Source: Flavobacterium branchiicola
GTDB taxonomy: Bacteria > Bacteroidota > Bacteroidia > Flavobacteriales > Flavobacteriaceae
DNA length: 64,000 bases
Direction of reading: 5' to 3'
NCBI RefSeq assembly: GCF_018383905.1
Contig: NZ_JAGYWA010000001.1
Span: 248,001 to 312,000, forward strand
The notes beneath the pieces are model-generated. The model was given only the letters and a program-made list of their open reading frames with translations. It did no database searches and was not told where the DNA came from. Of the stretch, positions 25,702 to 34,250 are shown piece by piece. The position numbers and the translations under genes were made by a program. Positions within the stretch are counted from its first letter, which is position 1. Each line of letters opens with the position of its first letter.

Positions 25702-27570
25702 ATGAAGAAGAAAATAGAAATATTAGCTCCAGCAAGAGATTTAATCGGCGGAATGGCAGCTATTAACAGCGGTGCAGATGCAGTATATATTGGTGCGCCA
25801 CAATTTGGAGCACGTTCTAATGCCAATAATTCAATTGAAGATGTTGCGGCATTAGTAAAATACGCGCACTTATTTAACGCTCAGGTTTTTGTGGTAATGA
25901 ATACCATTTTGTACGACAACGAATTAGATACTTGTCGCGCCATGATTTGGGAGTTATACGGAATTGGTGTTGATGCCCTGATTATTCAGGATATGGCGAT
26001 TATGGAAATGGACTTGCCTCCTATCGTACTTCATGCCAGTACACAAGCCAACAACCGTGACGCAGATAAAATTAAATTCTTAAAAGATGCCGGAATCAAA
26101 CGTGTGGTTTTAGCACGTGAATTAAACTTGCATCAAATTAAAACAATCTACGACGAAGCTGATGTTGAATTAGAGTTTTTCGTAACTGGTGCACTTTGTG
26201 TATCCTTCAGTGGAAACTGTTATATGAGTGTGGCAAACGGAGAACGTAGCGCCAACCGTGGCTCTTGTGCTCAAAACTGCCGTTTACCATATAACTTAAT
26301 CGACGGAAATGGAGAAACTTTAATCAAAAACAGTCACTTGCTTTCGATTAAAGATTTAGACGTTTCAGATCAAATTCCGAATTTGATCGAAGCCGGAATC
26401 GTTTCTTTCAAAATTGAAGGCCGTCTAAAAGATGTGGCTTACGTTAAAAACAACGTTTCTTATTTACGTCAAAAATTAGACAGTTATTTAGAAGGAAGCG
26501 ATAAATACACCAAAGCTTCTTCTGGAAAATGTACATATACTTTCGATTCTACTTTAAACAGAACGTTCAACCGTGGTTATACCGATTATTTTGTTAACGA
26601 AAGACACGCTAGTATTGGTTCTTGGGAAAGTCCAAAATCAAAAGGACAATATATTGGTAAATTAGTCCGAACTATTGGAGATGCTTACGAAATCGAAAAC
26701 GGCGAATTACTAAACAACGGTGACGGACTTTGTTTCATCAACGAAAACAACGAAGCGGACGGAATTTATGTCAACAAAGCTGAGAACGGAAAAGTTTATC
26801 CAAACGTTCTTAAAGAAATTAAAGACGGAACTTTCATTTACCGTAATAATGATATTGCTTTCATCAAAATTGTTGAAAGAGAAGACAGTGCGATCCGTAA
26901 AATCGGAACTACTTTATTGCTTACCGAAAACGAAAATGGTTTTGAATTAATCGCAACCGACGAAGACGGAAACGTAAGCACCGTAAAATTAGAGCACGCA
27001 AAAGAGCAGACAAAAACTGGCGAATCGATCGAAGAAAACATTAAAGTGCAATTGGCAAAAACAGGTTTTACACCTTACAGCGCCGATGAAATCAATGTAA
27101 TGTTCTCTCAAAACTGGTTCCTTCCTATTTCAAAAATCAACGAAATGAGAAGAAATGTTTTCGAACAATTATCAGAAATTCGTCTGGCAAATTATAAACG
27201 TGAAGAACACCAATTGGTAAAAACGTCACATCCTTATCCGGAAACTAAACTGGATTTCATGTACAACGTTTCGAACAAAACCGCTCGTAAATTCTACGAA
27301 CGCCACGGTGTTACCGAAATCGAAAAAGCATTTGAATTACAATGGGATCCAGGAAAATCTCGTGTAATGACAACCAAATATTGCATCAAATACGAATTAA
27401 AAAAATGTCCGATACACCAAAAGGACATTGTTGGTGTTAAGGTAAAAGAACCTTTGGTTTTAAAACAGGGAGAGTTAGAATACAAACTTAAATTCAACTG
27501 CAAACCCTGCGAAATGGAAATCTGGGAAAAAGATGCCGAATTTGAGATTGAAGAAGATCAATATCATTAA
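25702..27570 (+). CDS. Peptidase U32 family protein (RlhA/TrhP-like)
   Basis: A 622-aa protein starting with the U32 signature KIEILAPARDLIGGMAAINS and GADAVYIGAPQFGARSNA. The Cys-rich centre is CVSFSGNCYMSVANGERSAN followed by RGSCAQNCRLPY. The length and C-terminal extension are close to RlhA, which hydroxylates C2501 of 23S rRNA, and to TrhP, which hydroxylates U34 of some tRNAs; true protease activity is doubtful. The C-terminus adds further cysteines (KYCIKYELKKCPIHQ and NCKPCEME), which may complete a metal site. A dispersed repeat begins 44 bp after its stop. Confidence 0.88.
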   Translation: MKKKIEILAPARDLIGGMAAINSGADAVYIGAPQFGARSNANNSIEDVAALVKYAHLFNAQVFVVMNTILYDNELDTCRAMIWELYGIGVDALIIQDMAIMEMDLPPIVLHASTQANNRDADKIKFLKDAGIKRVVLARELNLHQIKTIYDEADVELEFFVTGALCVSFSGNCYMSVANGERSANRGSCAQNCRLPYNLIDGNGETLIKNSHLLSIKDLDVSDQIPNLIEAGIVSFKIEGRLKDVAYVKNNVSYLRQKLDSYLEGSDKYTKASSGKCTYTFDSTLNRTFNRGYTDYFVNERHASIGSWESPKSKGQYIGKLVRTIGDAYEIENGELLNNGDGLCFINENNEADGIYVNKAENGKVYPNVLKEIKDGTFIYRNNDIAFIKIVEREDSAIRKIGTTLLLTENENGFELIATDEDGNVSTVKLEHAKEQTKTGESIEENIKVQLAKTGFTPYSADEINVMFSQNWFLPISKINEMRRNVFEQLSEIRLANYKREEHQLVKTSHPYPETKLDFMYNVSNKTARKFYERHGVTEIEKAFELQWDPGKSRVMTTKYCIKYELKKCPIHQKDIVGVKVKEPLVLKQGELEYKLKFNCKPCEMEIWEKDAEFEIEEDQYH

Positions 27571-27614
27571 TATACAAACCGATGCTTTTAAAAGAAGTAT
27601 CGGTTTTTTATTTT

Positions 27615-27741
27615 GGGCGTGTGCTTGTCCCGATAGCTATCGGGAGGCTATCCGTTACAAGTCCTCACACTTCCTCCGTCAGGCTCCGGGCTTTCCACTT
27701 CTATCCCTCACGCAAACGGGTTAACGAGAAAATATCATTTT
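27615..27741 (+). repeat. Dispersed ~125-bp GC-richer element, copy B
   Basis: Same order of blocks as copy A at 24096, including the palindrome CCCGATAGCTATCGGG (27629-27644) and the end AATATCATTTT. Internal bases differ mostly between the conserved blocks. Two short open frames crossing it are by-products. It begins 44 bp after the U32 gene. Confidence 0.88.
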
Positions 27742-27757
27742 CAAAAGAAAAAGCATT

Positions 27758-27882
27758 AATTGCCTCCAGCTTTAGCTGGAGGTTAATTTAATCACCTCAA
27801 TAAGGCTTTAGCCAAAAATTAAGTTTGGCTAAAGCCTAGATAATCTTTACTAAAGTTCCTCCAGCTAAAGCTGGAGGCAATT
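27758..27882. repeat. Three-hairpin inverted-repeat element
   Basis: Outer arms 27758-27782 and 27858-27882 are perfect 25-bp reverse complements, and each arm alone is a palindrome (CCTCCAGC, TTTA, GCTGGAGG). The centre has another perfect 14-bp stem, AGGCTTTAGCCAAA (27803-27816) with TTTGGCTAAAGCCT (27824-27837). This can fold as three side hairpins or one long cruciform. Confidence 0.9.
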
Positions 27883-28146
27883 GATAAAAAATAATCTGCC
27901 AAATTTGCAACCCGAGCGACAGCGAACAGGTGAAGCAAATCTGCGAGAGAAACTTTTTGCTATCTTACCTTTAAATTAAAACCAAAAACTTAGCGTTCTT
28001 TGCGTAAATCTTTCCGCTCTTTGCGGTTAAACACACATTGCTTAGGCGCACTGCAGTGCATCTCTACATCAATACATATAAATTGAACTTTGCGGTTAAA
28101 AACATTTTTCGTTACTTTTACTTCTCCAACAATATAACACTCTAAA
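27883..28146. other. Intergenic remainder with CTTTGCG-type units
   Basis: 264 bp without a gene. CTTAGCGTT, CTTTGCGT, CTTTCCGCT and CTTTGCGGTTAAA follow one another at 27989-28032. CTTTGCGGTTAAA is repeated at 28088-28100. These resemble the octamer units after gpmI. The promoter of the next gene is not identifiable. Confidence 0.5.
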
Positions 28147-28467
28147 ATGAAAAACATATTATTAGCGACATTCCTATTTATCGGAATCGCAGTTCAGGCT
28201 CAAAGCAAAAAGAAATTTGACAAACCAACAATCGTAGAAGCTTCCTGCGGAGAATGCCAATTCGGAATGAAAGGCAAAAGCTGTGATTTAGCCGTTCGTA
28301 TTGACGGAAAAAGCTATTTTGTAGACGGAACAACTATTCACGATCACGGAGATGCACACGCTGAAAAAGGTTTTTGCAATGCCATCAGCAAAGCTTCTGT
28401 TACTGGAGAAATTGTAAACAACAGATTCAAAGCAACTTCGTTTGCATTAATAGAAGATAAAAAATAA
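28147..28467 (+). CDS. Exported Cys/His-rich small protein (DUF6370-like)
   Basis: A 106-aa protein with signal peptide KNILLATFLFIGIAVQAQS. The mature part has Cys34 and Cys37 (SCGECQFGM), Cys46 (KSCDLAVRIDGKSYFVDGT), His65, His67 and His71 (HDHGDAHA) and Cys77 (GFCNAI). The fixed Cys and His set suggests metal binding in the periplasm; I believe the family is DUF6370 but cannot confirm this. Its stop codon overlaps the start of the Crp-like gene by one base (TAATG), so the two are translated together. Confidence 0.75.
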   Translation: MKNILLATFLFIGIAVQAQSKKKFDKPTIVEASCGECQFGMKGKSCDLAVRIDGKSYFVDGTTIHDHGDAHAEKGFCNAISKASVTGEIVNNRFKATSFALIEDKK

Positions 28468-29042
28468 TGGCATTAATTCTTGAAAACATTGCCAAACATG
28501 TTTCTCTTACTCCAGAAGAACAAGCGCTTTTTCTATCTAAACTTGAAACGAATACTTACAAAGCCAAAACCATTTTATTGAATGCAGGCGAAGTTTGCAA
28601 ACATTCGTATTTTGTAAATTCGGGTATTTTAAGAAGTTTCAATATAAACGATAATATTGTAGAACATGTTCTTGCATTTGCCTGCGAAGGCTGGTGGATG
28701 AGTGATATGTACAGTTATTTTTCGCAAAAACCGGGACAGCTTTTTATTGAAGTTTTAGAAGAGGCAGAAGTAGTTTCATTATCCAAAGAAAATCAGGAAC
28801 AATTGTATCTTGAAATTCCGAAACTGGAGCGTTTTTTTAGGATTTTAATCGAGAATTCATTAGTTGCAAATCAACAGCGATTAATGGACAACTTGAGTTT
28901 GCCTGCGGAAGAACGATTCGAAAAATTTACTAAAAAATATGGGACATTGGTTCACAAAGTGCCACAAAAACAAATTGCTTCTTTCATTGGTGTAACACCT
29001 GAATTTTTTAGCAAAATGAAAGCTCGCCTTTTGAAGAAATAA
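28467..29042 (+). CDS. Crp/Fnr-family transcriptional regulator
   Basis: A 191-aa protein with a cyclic-nucleotide-binding-like jelly roll (TILLNAGEVCKHSYFVNSGI, VLAFACEGWWMSDMYSYFSQ) and a short C-terminal helix-turn-helix (KQIASFIGVTPEFFSKMKAR). The Arg for cAMP phosphate is absent, as is usual in this Bacteroidota group, so another signal is probable. The tight overlap with the Cys/His-rich exported protein suggests shared control. An inverted repeat lies between its stop and aceA. Confidence 0.88.
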   Translation: MALILENIAKHVSLTPEEQALFLSKLETNTYKAKTILLNAGEVCKHSYFVNSGILRSFNINDNIVEHVLAFACEGWWMSDMYSYFSQKPGQLFIEVLEEAEVVSLSKENQEQLYLEIPKLERFFRILIENSLVANQQRLMDNLSLPAEERFEKFTKKYGTLVHKVPQKQIASFIGVTPEFFSKMKARLLKK

Positions 29043-29047
29043 AAAAA

Positions 29048-29144
29048 TTAACCATTAAGACATTAAGATTCATTAAGCTAGACTTAATCTTTCTTATTAA
29101 TTAAAGACATAAAGCTTAACTTTCTTAATATCTTAATGGTAAAA
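29048..29144. repeat. Inverted repeat between crp-like gene and aceA
   Basis: Left arm TTAACCATTAAGACATTAAG from 29048; the right arm, read on the minus strand from 29144, is TTTTACCATTAAGATATTAAG. The centre is also A/T-rich with further self-pairing. It lies between convergent genes and could end both transcripts. Confidence 0.65.
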
Positions 29145-29151
29145 AAATGAA

Positions 29152-30432
29152 TTAAAATTGCTCAACCTCCGTAGAATGTTCCATTGCGGTTATAGTTGAT
29201 TTTCCTATCATCACCGTATTTTGAACGGCATCGAAATAAGAAGTTCCCACAAAAGCCTGGTGCTTTACAGCTCTGAATCCGTTTTTCTGTAGAGCGAATT
29301 CTCTTTCCTGCAATTCAGAATAACCTACCATTCCGCGTTCTTTGTACGCTCTAGACAATTCGAACATGCTCGTATTCAAAGCATGGAATCCCGCCAAAGT
29401 AATGAACTGGAATTTATAACCCATTGCCGCCAAATCCTCTCTGAACGTTTCCATTTCAGCAACAGTTAATCTTGCTGCCCAGTTAAAAGATGGCGAACAA
29501 TTGTATGCCAGCATTTTATCCGGAAATTCTTTTTTCATTGCATCTGCAAATTTTTTCGCATAAACCAAATCAGGATTACTGGTTTCCATCCAGATCAAAT
29601 CGGCATAAGGAGCATAACTTAAACCTCTTGCAATTCCTTGATCGATTCCGTTGTTTACGTAGAAGAAACCTTCAGCTGTTTTTTCTCCTGTTAAGAATTT
29701 TCGATCTCTTGGGTCGGCATCACTCGTTAGTAAATTAGCTGCATCAGCATCTGTTCTTGCAACAATCAAAGTTGGAACTCCCATAACATCTGAAGCCAAA
29801 CGAGCAGCAATCAGCTTATTAATCGCTTCTTGTGTTGGTACCAAAACTTTTCCGCCAAGGTGTCCACACTTTTTAGCAGAACTAAGCTGATCTTCAAAAT
29901 GCACACCAGAAGCTCCTGCTTCAATCATTGATTTCATCAATTCGAAAGCATTTAAATTTCCTCCGAAACCCGCTTCGGCATCAGCCACAATCGGCACTAA
30001 ATAATCTTTTTTATCTTCAACTTTATTTACGGTCTGAATCTGATCAGCGCGCAATAAAGCATTATTAATCTTTTTTACCACCATCGGAACGCTGTTTACA
30101 GGATAAAGCGATTGATCTGGATACATTTCGCCTGCCAGATTTGCATCCGCTGCAACTTGCCATCCGCTTAAATAAATCGCTTCTAAACCAGCGTCAACTT
30201 CCTGAATCGCCTGATTTCCCGTTAAAGCCCCCAAACCCGCAACATAATCCTGATTTTTTAACTTTCTCCATAATTTTTGCGCTCCCATTTTGGCAATAGA
30301 ATGCTCAATTTGATAAGATCCCTGAAGCGTCACTACTTCACTCGCAGTGTAAGGACGCTCCACTCCTTTCCATCTTGGGTTCGCAATCCAATCGTTAATC
30401 AATTCCTGAATTCTGTCTTCTGTTGTTTTCAT
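29152..30432 (-). CDS. aceA: Isocitrate lyase
   Basis: A 426-aa enzyme that splits isocitrate into glyoxylate and succinate, the first step of the glyoxylate shunt. The signature KKCGH is at residues 187-191 (catalytic Cys189). Also seen are [30 protein letters not shown] and [11 protein letters not shown]. Length matches the bacterial enzyme. It lies downstream of aceB on the same strand, 148 bp apart, with paired palindromic repeats in the gap that may tune expression of the two cistrons. Confidence 0.97.
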   Translation of the reverse strand: MKTTEDRIQELINDWIANPRWKGVERPYTASEVVTLQGSYQIEHSIAKMGAQKLWRKLKNQDYVAGLGALTGNQAIQEVDAGLEAIYLSGWQVAADANLAGEMYPDQSLYPVNSVPMVVKKINNALLRADQIQTVNKVEDKKDYLVPIVADAEAGFGGNLNAFELMKSMIEAGASGVHFEDQLSSAKKCGHLGGKVLVPTQEAINKLIAARLASDVMGVPTLIVARTDADAANLLTSDADPRDRKFLTGEKTAEGFFYVNNGIDQGIARGLSYAPYADLIWMETSNPDLVYAKKFADAMKKEFPDKMLAYNCSPSFNWAARLTVAEMETFREDLAAMGYKFQFITLAGFHALNTSMFELSRAYKERGMVGYSELQEREFALQKNGFRAVKHQAFVGTSYFDAVQNTVMIGKSTITAMEHSTEVEQF

Positions 30433-30484
30433 AAATGTATAGTTAAGTTGGTTAGTAAGTAATAGCGTTATATGTTTTAAATTT

Positions 30485-30563
30485 CCTGCAAGGTCTTTTT
30501 TTGACCTTGTAGTTTTTTATTATTACGATCGCCATACCTACAAGGTTTTGTAAACCTTGCAGG
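30485..30563. repeat. Paired palindromic repeat (CCTGCAAGGTTTT family), locus 2, inside the aceB-aceA gap
   Basis: Units 30485-30512 and 30537-30563 face each other as at 12267 and 38939. The first has GGTC...GACC in place of GGTT...AACC, so the stem is retained despite base changes. Located between cistrons of one operon, so it would be transcribed. Confidence 0.88.
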
Positions 30564-30580
30564 AATCCCAATTAGGTGTC

Positions 30581-32182
30581 TTATAAGTATTTGTAGCACG
30601 GAATCGTCAAGAAGTCAACGAAATCAGGATTTACAACTAATCTCTCTAGTACTTTTTCTGCTAATGGAAATTGCTGTTTTTCATGATTTTCTTCTCCTAA
30701 TTCTGTTTTGATTTTTTGAAATTCATCCAAAGCCAATTCGTGATAATACGCCAAATCTAATTTTCGTCCGTTATCCAAAACCTCTTTATTCTGAAGCCAT
30801 TGCCACAATTGCGATCTCGAAATTTCGGCAGTTGCTGCATCTTCCATTAAATTATGCAAAGCAGCCGCACCTTGACCGTTCAGCCATGAAGCCAAATACA
30901 AAACGCCCACATTGATATTTTTACGAACACCATTTTCAGTAATTAATCCAATTGGTGGTTCAATCAAATCTGCTTCTGTTATTTTGCGGTGTTCTCTTTT
31001 TATGTGAATCTGGTTTGGCGTTGGCATTCCTTTATCAAAAATTTCTTTTGCTAAAACAACCAAGTCCGGATGCGCCACCCAGGTTCCGTCATGACCATTT
31101 TTGACTTCACGCTCTTTATCTGCTTTTACTTTCGCGAAAGCCACAGCATTTGCTTCATCATTATTTCGAATCGGAATCTGCGCTGCCATTCCGCCAATCG
31201 CATGAATTCCGCGTTTATGACATCTCTGAATTACCAAATTCGAATATGCATTCATAAAAGGCGAGGTCATATTTACCTGATCGCGGTCTGGAACGATGAA
31301 TTTTGGATTTTTTCTAAACTTTTTAATGTAAGAGAAAATATAATCCCAGCGTCCGCAGTTTAAACCAACAATATGTTCTTTTAATTCATAAATGATTTCA
31401 TCCAATTGAAAACTCGCCGTAATCGTTTCAATTAAAACGGTCACTTTTATAGTTCCTCTTTCCAGTTTCAAATAATCCTCTGTAAAATCAATTACTGTAT
31501 TCCACCATCTTGCTTCCAGATAATGTTCCAATTTCGGAATGTAGAAATACGGTCCAGAACTGCTCTCCAAAAGTCTTTTATGATTATGAAAAACATACAA
31601 TCCGAAGTCTATCAGCGATCCCGAAACTTCATTTCCTTCAATTAAAACGTGTTTTTCAGGAAGATGCAAACCTCTTGGACGAACAATAAGGGTTGCTATT
31701 TTTTCATTTAAATGATAGGATTTTTGCTTTACCAAGTCTGTATATGTTATGGTTTTATTTACCGCATCAATCAAATTCACTTGCCCGTCCATTAAATTTT
31801 GCCAGGTTGGTGAAGTACTGTCTTCAAAATCGGCCATAAAAGTTTTGGCGCCTGAATTCAAAGCATTGATAATCATTTTACGATCAACTGGTCCGGTAAT
31901 TTCTACTCTTCGATCTAGTAAATCTTTCGGAATTTCCCCAGCTTTCCAATTACCTTCTCTGACGCTTTTTGTTTCTGGAATAAAAACCGGCATGACACCC
32001 TGATCAAAAGCGACTTGTTTTTGCTCTCTTTGCAAAAGCAACAATTTTCGTTGTGATTCGAATTTTTTGTGCAATTCGGTAATAAATGCAATCGCTTCTT
32101 CTGTCCAGATTTTTGGATAAGTAAGCTTCTTGTCGGCCAGAATTTCAAAAGCCATTTCGGTAATTTCTAATTGGTTTTTCAT
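30581..32182 (-). CDS. aceB: Malate synthase A
   Basis: A 533-aa cytoplasmic enzyme condensing glyoxylate with acetyl-CoA to malate. Matches include MADFEDSTSPTWQNLMDGQ, RPRGLHLPEKH, NCGRWDYIFSYIKKF, GGMAAQIPIRND-like GGMAAQIPIRNN, GHDGTWVAHPDLV and the C-terminal SRSQLWQWLQN. The length is typical of the A isoform. First gene of the aceB-aceA unit. A 14-bp palindrome and the divergent RamB-type regulator lie immediately upstream, which points to local repression or activation. Confidence 0.96.
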   Translation of the reverse strand: MKNQLEITEMAFEILADKKLTYPKIWTEEAIAFITELHKKFESQRKLLLLQREQKQVAFDQGVMPVFIPETKSVREGNWKAGEIPKDLLDRRVEITGPVDRKMIINALNSGAKTFMADFEDSTSPTWQNLMDGQVNLIDAVNKTITYTDLVKQKSYHLNEKIATLIVRPRGLHLPEKHVLIEGNEVSGSLIDFGLYVFHNHKRLLESSSGPYFYIPKLEHYLEARWWNTVIDFTEDYLKLERGTIKVTVLIETITASFQLDEIIYELKEHIVGLNCGRWDYIFSYIKKFRKNPKFIVPDRDQVNMTSPFMNAYSNLVIQRCHKRGIHAIGGMAAQIPIRNNDEANAVAFAKVKADKEREVKNGHDGTWVAHPDLVVLAKEIFDKGMPTPNQIHIKREHRKITEADLIEPPIGLITENGVRKNINVGVLYLASWLNGQGAAALHNLMEDAATAEISRSQLWQWLQNKEVLDNGRKLDLAYYHELALDEFQKIKTELGEENHEKQQFPLAEKVLERLVVNPDFVDFLTIPCYKYL

Positions 32183-32324
32183 CGCTGCAGATTTTATTTT
32201 TTATTTGATTAAAAAGCGTTTCTTCTTAATCATCTTTCATTTTATCAAAACCAACAAATTATAACTAATTCATAATTAACTTGTTTCGACAGTACAATGT
32301 TATAAAAAAGTTTTTTACAAAACA

Positions 32325-32338
32325 AGCGAACGTTCGCT
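32325..32338. promoter_or_regulatory. Candidate operator between aceB and the RamB-type regulator
   Basis: AGCGAACGTTCGCT is a perfect 14-bp palindrome, G/C-rich in an otherwise A/T-rich 211-bp divergent gap. Its centre is about 62 bp upstream of the regulator's ATG and 149 bp upstream of the aceB ATG. The site is seen; regulator binding is inferred. Confidence 0.55.
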
Positions 32339-32358
32339 AAATTTAAAAAATAATTATT

Positions 32359-32388
32359 TTGCGATTGTTTTTATAATACTTATATTTG
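32359..32388 (+). promoter_or_regulatory. Promoter of the RamB-type regulator
   Basis: TTG at 32359-32361, 19-bp spacer, TATATTTG at 32381-32388. The ATG at 32394 is 5 nt beyond the box, so the transcript would start at or next to the start codon (leaderless or nearly so). Confidence 0.7.
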
Positions 32389-32393
32389 GCATT

Positions 32394-33875
32394 ATGGATA
32401 TCGAAAAAGACTATATTAAGCTGATTTTTGGGCTAAAACTCAAGCAAGTCCGCACTGAAAAAAATCTTTCACTTTTTGGCTTAGCTAAATTGACCAATCT
32501 TTCAAAATCGTATTTAAACGAGATTGAAAAAGGAAAAAAATATCCCAAAACAGATAAAATTTTGCTTTTATGTGAACATTTGGATGTGACTTACGACCAA
32601 ATGGTATCTTTAAAACTCGATAATAACCTCGCTCCGATTGGCGAAATCTTAAAATCCGGAATTTTAAAAGAGATTCCGCTGGAACTTTTCGGAATTCAGG
32701 AGGCTGATTTAATTGATATTATTGCCAACGCTCCGGCAAAAGTCAATGCGTTCATCAGTACGATTATTGAAATTGCACAGCATTATAATTTAAGCCGGGA
32801 AAGTTTTTTTCTTGCCGCATTGCGCTCCTATCAGGAAGCGCACAGTAATTATTTTGAAGATTTAGAAGAAAAGGTAATTGCATTTTCTAAGTCGTTTCAG
32901 ATTAATTTAGATTCTAAAATTAGTATTGAAGAACTCGAAGCGATTTTAAAAGAAGAATACGAATATAAAATCCAGGAAATTGCTTTTACCGATCAGGAGG
33001 CTTTAGACGATTTACGTTCTATTTATGTTCCAAAGAGCAAGACTTTATTGCTTTCAACAGAAATTGACGCGCCTCAGAAAGCTTTTATTCTGGCTAAAGA
33101 AATTGCCTATAATTATCTAAAAATTTCAGAACGTTTACTGACTTTCAGCTGGATTAAATTTGAAAATTTTGATCAGGTTCTGAATAACTTTTATGCTTCT
33201 TATTTTGCAGGTGCTTTACTTTTACCAAGAAAATTAGTTGTGGATAAAATCAATACTTTTCTGGAAAATGAGAATCCAAAACCGGAAGAATTTGTTTCTT
33301 TAATTGAAAGTTTTGAAGTTTCTCCAGAATCTTTTTATCAGCGATTGACGAATTTATTACCAAAAGATTTTCATCTGAAAAACTTATTCTTTTTAAGATT
33401 ATCACATCGTCCCGGATCCGATTTTTATCAGATAAATAAAGAATTACATATAACCAATCAACAGGAACCGCACGCCAACGAAACCAACGAGCATTATTGC
33501 AGAAGATGGGTTTCGGTAAAAACAATAGACGAGGCCATCAAACAAAATAAACCGCATTTTTTTGATGCACAAATTTCGAGTTATGCCAATAGCGGAAACG
33601 AATATTTAGTTTTTTCATCGGCTACAAAAGATCCTTTTGCAGAAAATTATATCAGGAGTATTTCGGTTGGGATTCTAATAACCCCAGCAATGAAAAAGAA
33701 ATTCAAATTCATTGAAGGAAAACCTTTGGTAAAGCGAATTGTTGGTGTTACCTGCGAGACTTGTTCCGTGCAGGATTGTCTGGAGCGCGCTTCTCCTCCT
33801 ATTACTCTGGAGAAAAAGCAACGTCATGAGAATACGGATGCTGTTGTGCAGCAGTTTATGAATCAGTATAGTTAG
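32394..33875 (+). CDS. XRE-family regulator with ImmA/IrrE-like and short-chain-fatty-acyl (RamB/ScfR-like) domains
   Basis: A 493-aa protein. An N-terminal HTH (residues 10-70: LKQVRTEKNLSLFGLAKLTN, SKSYLNEIEKGKKYPKTDK) is followed by a long helical region, an IrrE-like middle (KAFILAKEIAYNYLKISERL) and a C-terminal domain with a conserved cysteine cluster (VGVTCETCSVQDCLERASPP). This layout is that of RamB in Actinobacteria, which controls the glyoxylate genes and senses acyl-CoA-derived signals. Here it is divergent from aceBA, which strongly supports the same role. The IrrE-like part lacks an obvious HExxH, so protease activity is unlikely. Confidence 0.9.
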   Translation: MDIEKDYIKLIFGLKLKQVRTEKNLSLFGLAKLTNLSKSYLNEIEKGKKYPKTDKILLLCEHLDVTYDQMVSLKLDNNLAPIGEILKSGILKEIPLELFGIQEADLIDIIANAPAKVNAFISTIIEIAQHYNLSRESFFLAALRSYQEAHSNYFEDLEEKVIAFSKSFQINLDSKISIEELEAILKEEYEYKIQEIAFTDQEALDDLRSIYVPKSKTLLLSTEIDAPQKAFILAKEIAYNYLKISERLLTFSWIKFENFDQVLNNFYASYFAGALLLPRKLVVDKINTFLENENPKPEEFVSLIESFEVSPESFYQRLTNLLPKDFHLKNLFFLRLSHRPGSDFYQINKELHITNQQEPHANETNEHYCRRWVSVKTIDEAIKQNKPHFFDAQISSYANSGNEYLVFSSATKDPFAENYIRSISVGILITPAMKKKFKFIEGKPLVKRIVGVTCETCSVQDCLERASPPITLEKKQRHENTDAVVQQFMNQYS

Positions 33876-33913
33876 ATAATTTTAGATTTCAGAATTTAGA
33901 TTTTTGCACAATC

Positions 33914-34015
33914 TTGTCATCTCGACGAACGAGAGATCACACAAGGAGTTCGACAAAGATTGGCAACTATTGGATCGGAGCTTCTAGTGTGATCTCTCCT
34001 TCGTCGAGATGACAA
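33914..34015. repeat. 29-bp inverted pair, GTGTGATCTCTCC family
   Basis: The right arm 33987-34015 begins GTGTGATCTCTCCTTCGTC and ends GAGATGACAA. The left arm, from 33914, is its reverse complement with one mismatch. Each arm can form a small hairpin (ATCTC/GAGAT with 9-nt loop). 44 nt separate the arms. Confidence 0.88.
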
Positions 34016-34065
34016 ACTTTGTGGTTACTTTGGGTTCAACTTCTGAAAACAAAAACTTCTTAATT

Positions 34066-34143
34066 AGCCCCGATAGAAGTGGAAATCCTTTTGTGAATCG
34101 TTTTTTAACGAGACACAAAAGATTGAAACGGATAGCGGGACTA
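34066..34143 (-). repeat. Diverged, inverted copy C of the GGATAGC/GATAGAAGTGGAAA dispersed element
   Basis: Contains GATAGAAGTGGAAA and AACGGATAGC, words found on the minus strand of copy B, then GGGACTAG where that copy has GGGACAAG. The interior differs and forms its own stem, CTTTTGTG with CACAAAAG. Confidence 0.6.
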
Positions 34144-34250
34144 GACGTCTTATGAAAACTGAAATTTCTGCTTCAAAAAAAATAATTAGATAATTTTACT
34201 AAATCGCGAAAATCCTATAAAGATTGTCGATTCACTTTGTAGAGCTACTA

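Noticed and set aside
27533..27791. Open frames containing CPDSYREA or PIAIGRLSV
   Set aside because: They are readings of the dispersed element and of the end of the U32 gene in other frames.
32394..33875. Phage-type ImmA/IrrE repressor of a mobile island
   Set aside because: No integrase or phage genes nearby; no HExxH; the C-terminal Cys motif and the aceBA neighbours fit RamB instead.
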